Part shown: positions 15,833-16,342 of the stretch, in pieces
Numbering within the stretch: the first letter of the stretch is position 1
Layout of the letters: each line of letters opens with the position of its first letter
Assembly (NCBI GenBank): GCA_947285985.1
Contig: CAMYPB010000015.1
Location: 1 to 16,342, forward strand
Reading direction: 5' to 3'
Length of the DNA stretch: 16,342 nt
Origin: an uncultured Holosporaceae bacterium
GTDB lineage: Bacteria > Pseudomonadota > Alphaproteobacteria > RUG11792
Translations under genes and position numbers: made by a program
The notes under the pieces: generated by a model
The model's input: only the letters and a program-made list of their open reading frames with translations
Database searches by the model: none
Told to the model about the DNA's origin: nothing

Positions 15833-16342
15833 TCAGACACTATTTTTTTCGCGTTCGAACAAAAAAAATGGATTGTTTTTTATATAATGATTTTGATGAT
15901 CGTTATGATGAAATATAATATCTTCTTTTATGAAATATTCACGTATTATATTCTTTATATCATCTTCTATATATTTTATAGTTTCATCATTTATTTCGAA
16001 TTGCTCAACGACAACATCCCTGTCTTTGATACCAATGAAATTCCAAGATTCAAGGTATTTTATATTATTACTTGGAAATTTCGTATTAAATCCCCCATAT
16101 TTCCCAACAACACACGCAACTGCGAGTTCTGGATCCATTCCGTATATCGTATTCTTCTTTTCGACACTGGAATTTATCATATGTTTTGAGAGGATAATCT
16201 TTTCATCATTATCCATCTCAATCCTATCGATCTTCGATGACAAGACAAATTTTTGATTATCAACAAAAAAATCGATATGTCCCGTTATTTCAGTTTGAAC
16301 ATATTTTTTTTTATGATGATATTTCTCGCACCACTCTATAAT
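15833..16342 (-). CDS. addB: AddB-like double-strand-break repair protein, C-terminal fragment (5' end outside window)
   Basis: The frame is open to the window edge, giving 169 visible residues; a TTG at 16243 is internal. The layout resembles the C-terminal RecB-type nuclease domain of alphaproteobacterial AddB. It has TEITGHIDFF, then FVLSSKIDRIEM (family pattern FxLxxRxDRID), a short strand, then GMDPELAVACVVGKYGGF (family pattern PQLxLEAxxxxxGGF) and a helical tail. Where the family has the catalytic IxDYKTG, this protein reads IILSKHM (fragment residues 49-55; codons LSK 16192-16184). The first acidic residue is lost and only the Lys remains, and the family Gln is Glu. The end (FFLFEREKNSV) also lacks the usual HLAR/EW tail. 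If the assignment is right, the AddAB nuclease site in this subunit is dead. Identification is by pattern only. The addA gene, often next to addB, is not here; tpiA follows. Confidence 0.5.
   Translation of the reverse strand: MIEWCEKYHHKKKYVQTEITGHIDFFVDNQKFVLSSKIDRIEMDNDEKIILSKHMINSSVEKKNTIYGMDPELAVACVVGKYGGFNTKFPSNNIKYLESWNFIGIKDRDVVVEQFEINDETIKYIEDDIKNIIREYFIKEDIIFHHNDHQNHYIKNNPFFLFEREKNSV

Noticed and set aside
1..16342. CRISPR array, insertion sequence, prophage, toxin-antitoxin pair, tRNA or rRNA gene
   Set aside because: I saw no regularly spaced repeats, transposase motifs, phage genes or tRNA-like cloverleaf sequence in the gaps; nearly all sequence is accounted for by coding genes.

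Overview
The window is AT-rich, densely packed bacterial chromosome with no rRNA, tRNA, insertion sequence or CRISPR array that I can see. The gene content points to an alphaproteobacterium with a small genome, possibly a host-associated one. The pointers are a class I (archaeal-type) lysyl-tRNA synthetase, a pair of M16 peptidases in which one partner lacks the zinc site, SecB, an AddB-like protein, and overlapping genes with strong Shine-Dalgarno sequences. A class III (oxygen-sensitive) ribonucleotide reductase suggests anaerobic or micro-oxic life. I cannot assign a genus; Holosporales/Rickettsiales-like endosymbionts and anaerobic gut Alphaproteobacteria are both compatible.

Plus strand, 1-5945: a run of five tightly spaced or overlapping genes. 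They are the C-terminal part of lon, a TatD-family hydrolase, a zinc-site-less M16 protein, a catalytic M16 peptidase, and an AdiC-like amino-acid antiporter. Together they suggest proteolysis inside and outside the inner membrane coupled to amino-acid exchange (inference). A separate promoter then drives an unrecognised exported 466-residue protein (6047-7447).

Minus strand, 14243-7495: lysS, nrdD and a 64-residue glycyl-radical subunit form one coupled transcript. glmS follows, and then a separate rpmB-secB unit with its own good promoter and a hairpin/U-tract terminator. The most notable feature is the class III reductase. Its catalytic body stops at a TAA, and four codons further on, in the same frame, the glycyl-radical domain begins with its own ATG and Shine-Dalgarno.

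14244-16342: a second unrecognised exported protein with six cysteines in its predicted mature part is divergent from lysS and convergent with tpiA; a 9-bp perfect hairpin containing the tpiA stop codon separates the convergent pair. tpiA is short and has Ser where the family has a conserved Trp in the loop-6 hinge. At the window edge is the C-terminal part of an AddB-like recombination protein whose nuclease motif appears degenerate (DYK replaced by LSK).

I did not find a large novel system. The best candidates for follow-up are the split NrdD, the degenerate AddB-like nuclease, the zinc-site-less-first M16 pair, and the two exported orphan proteins.
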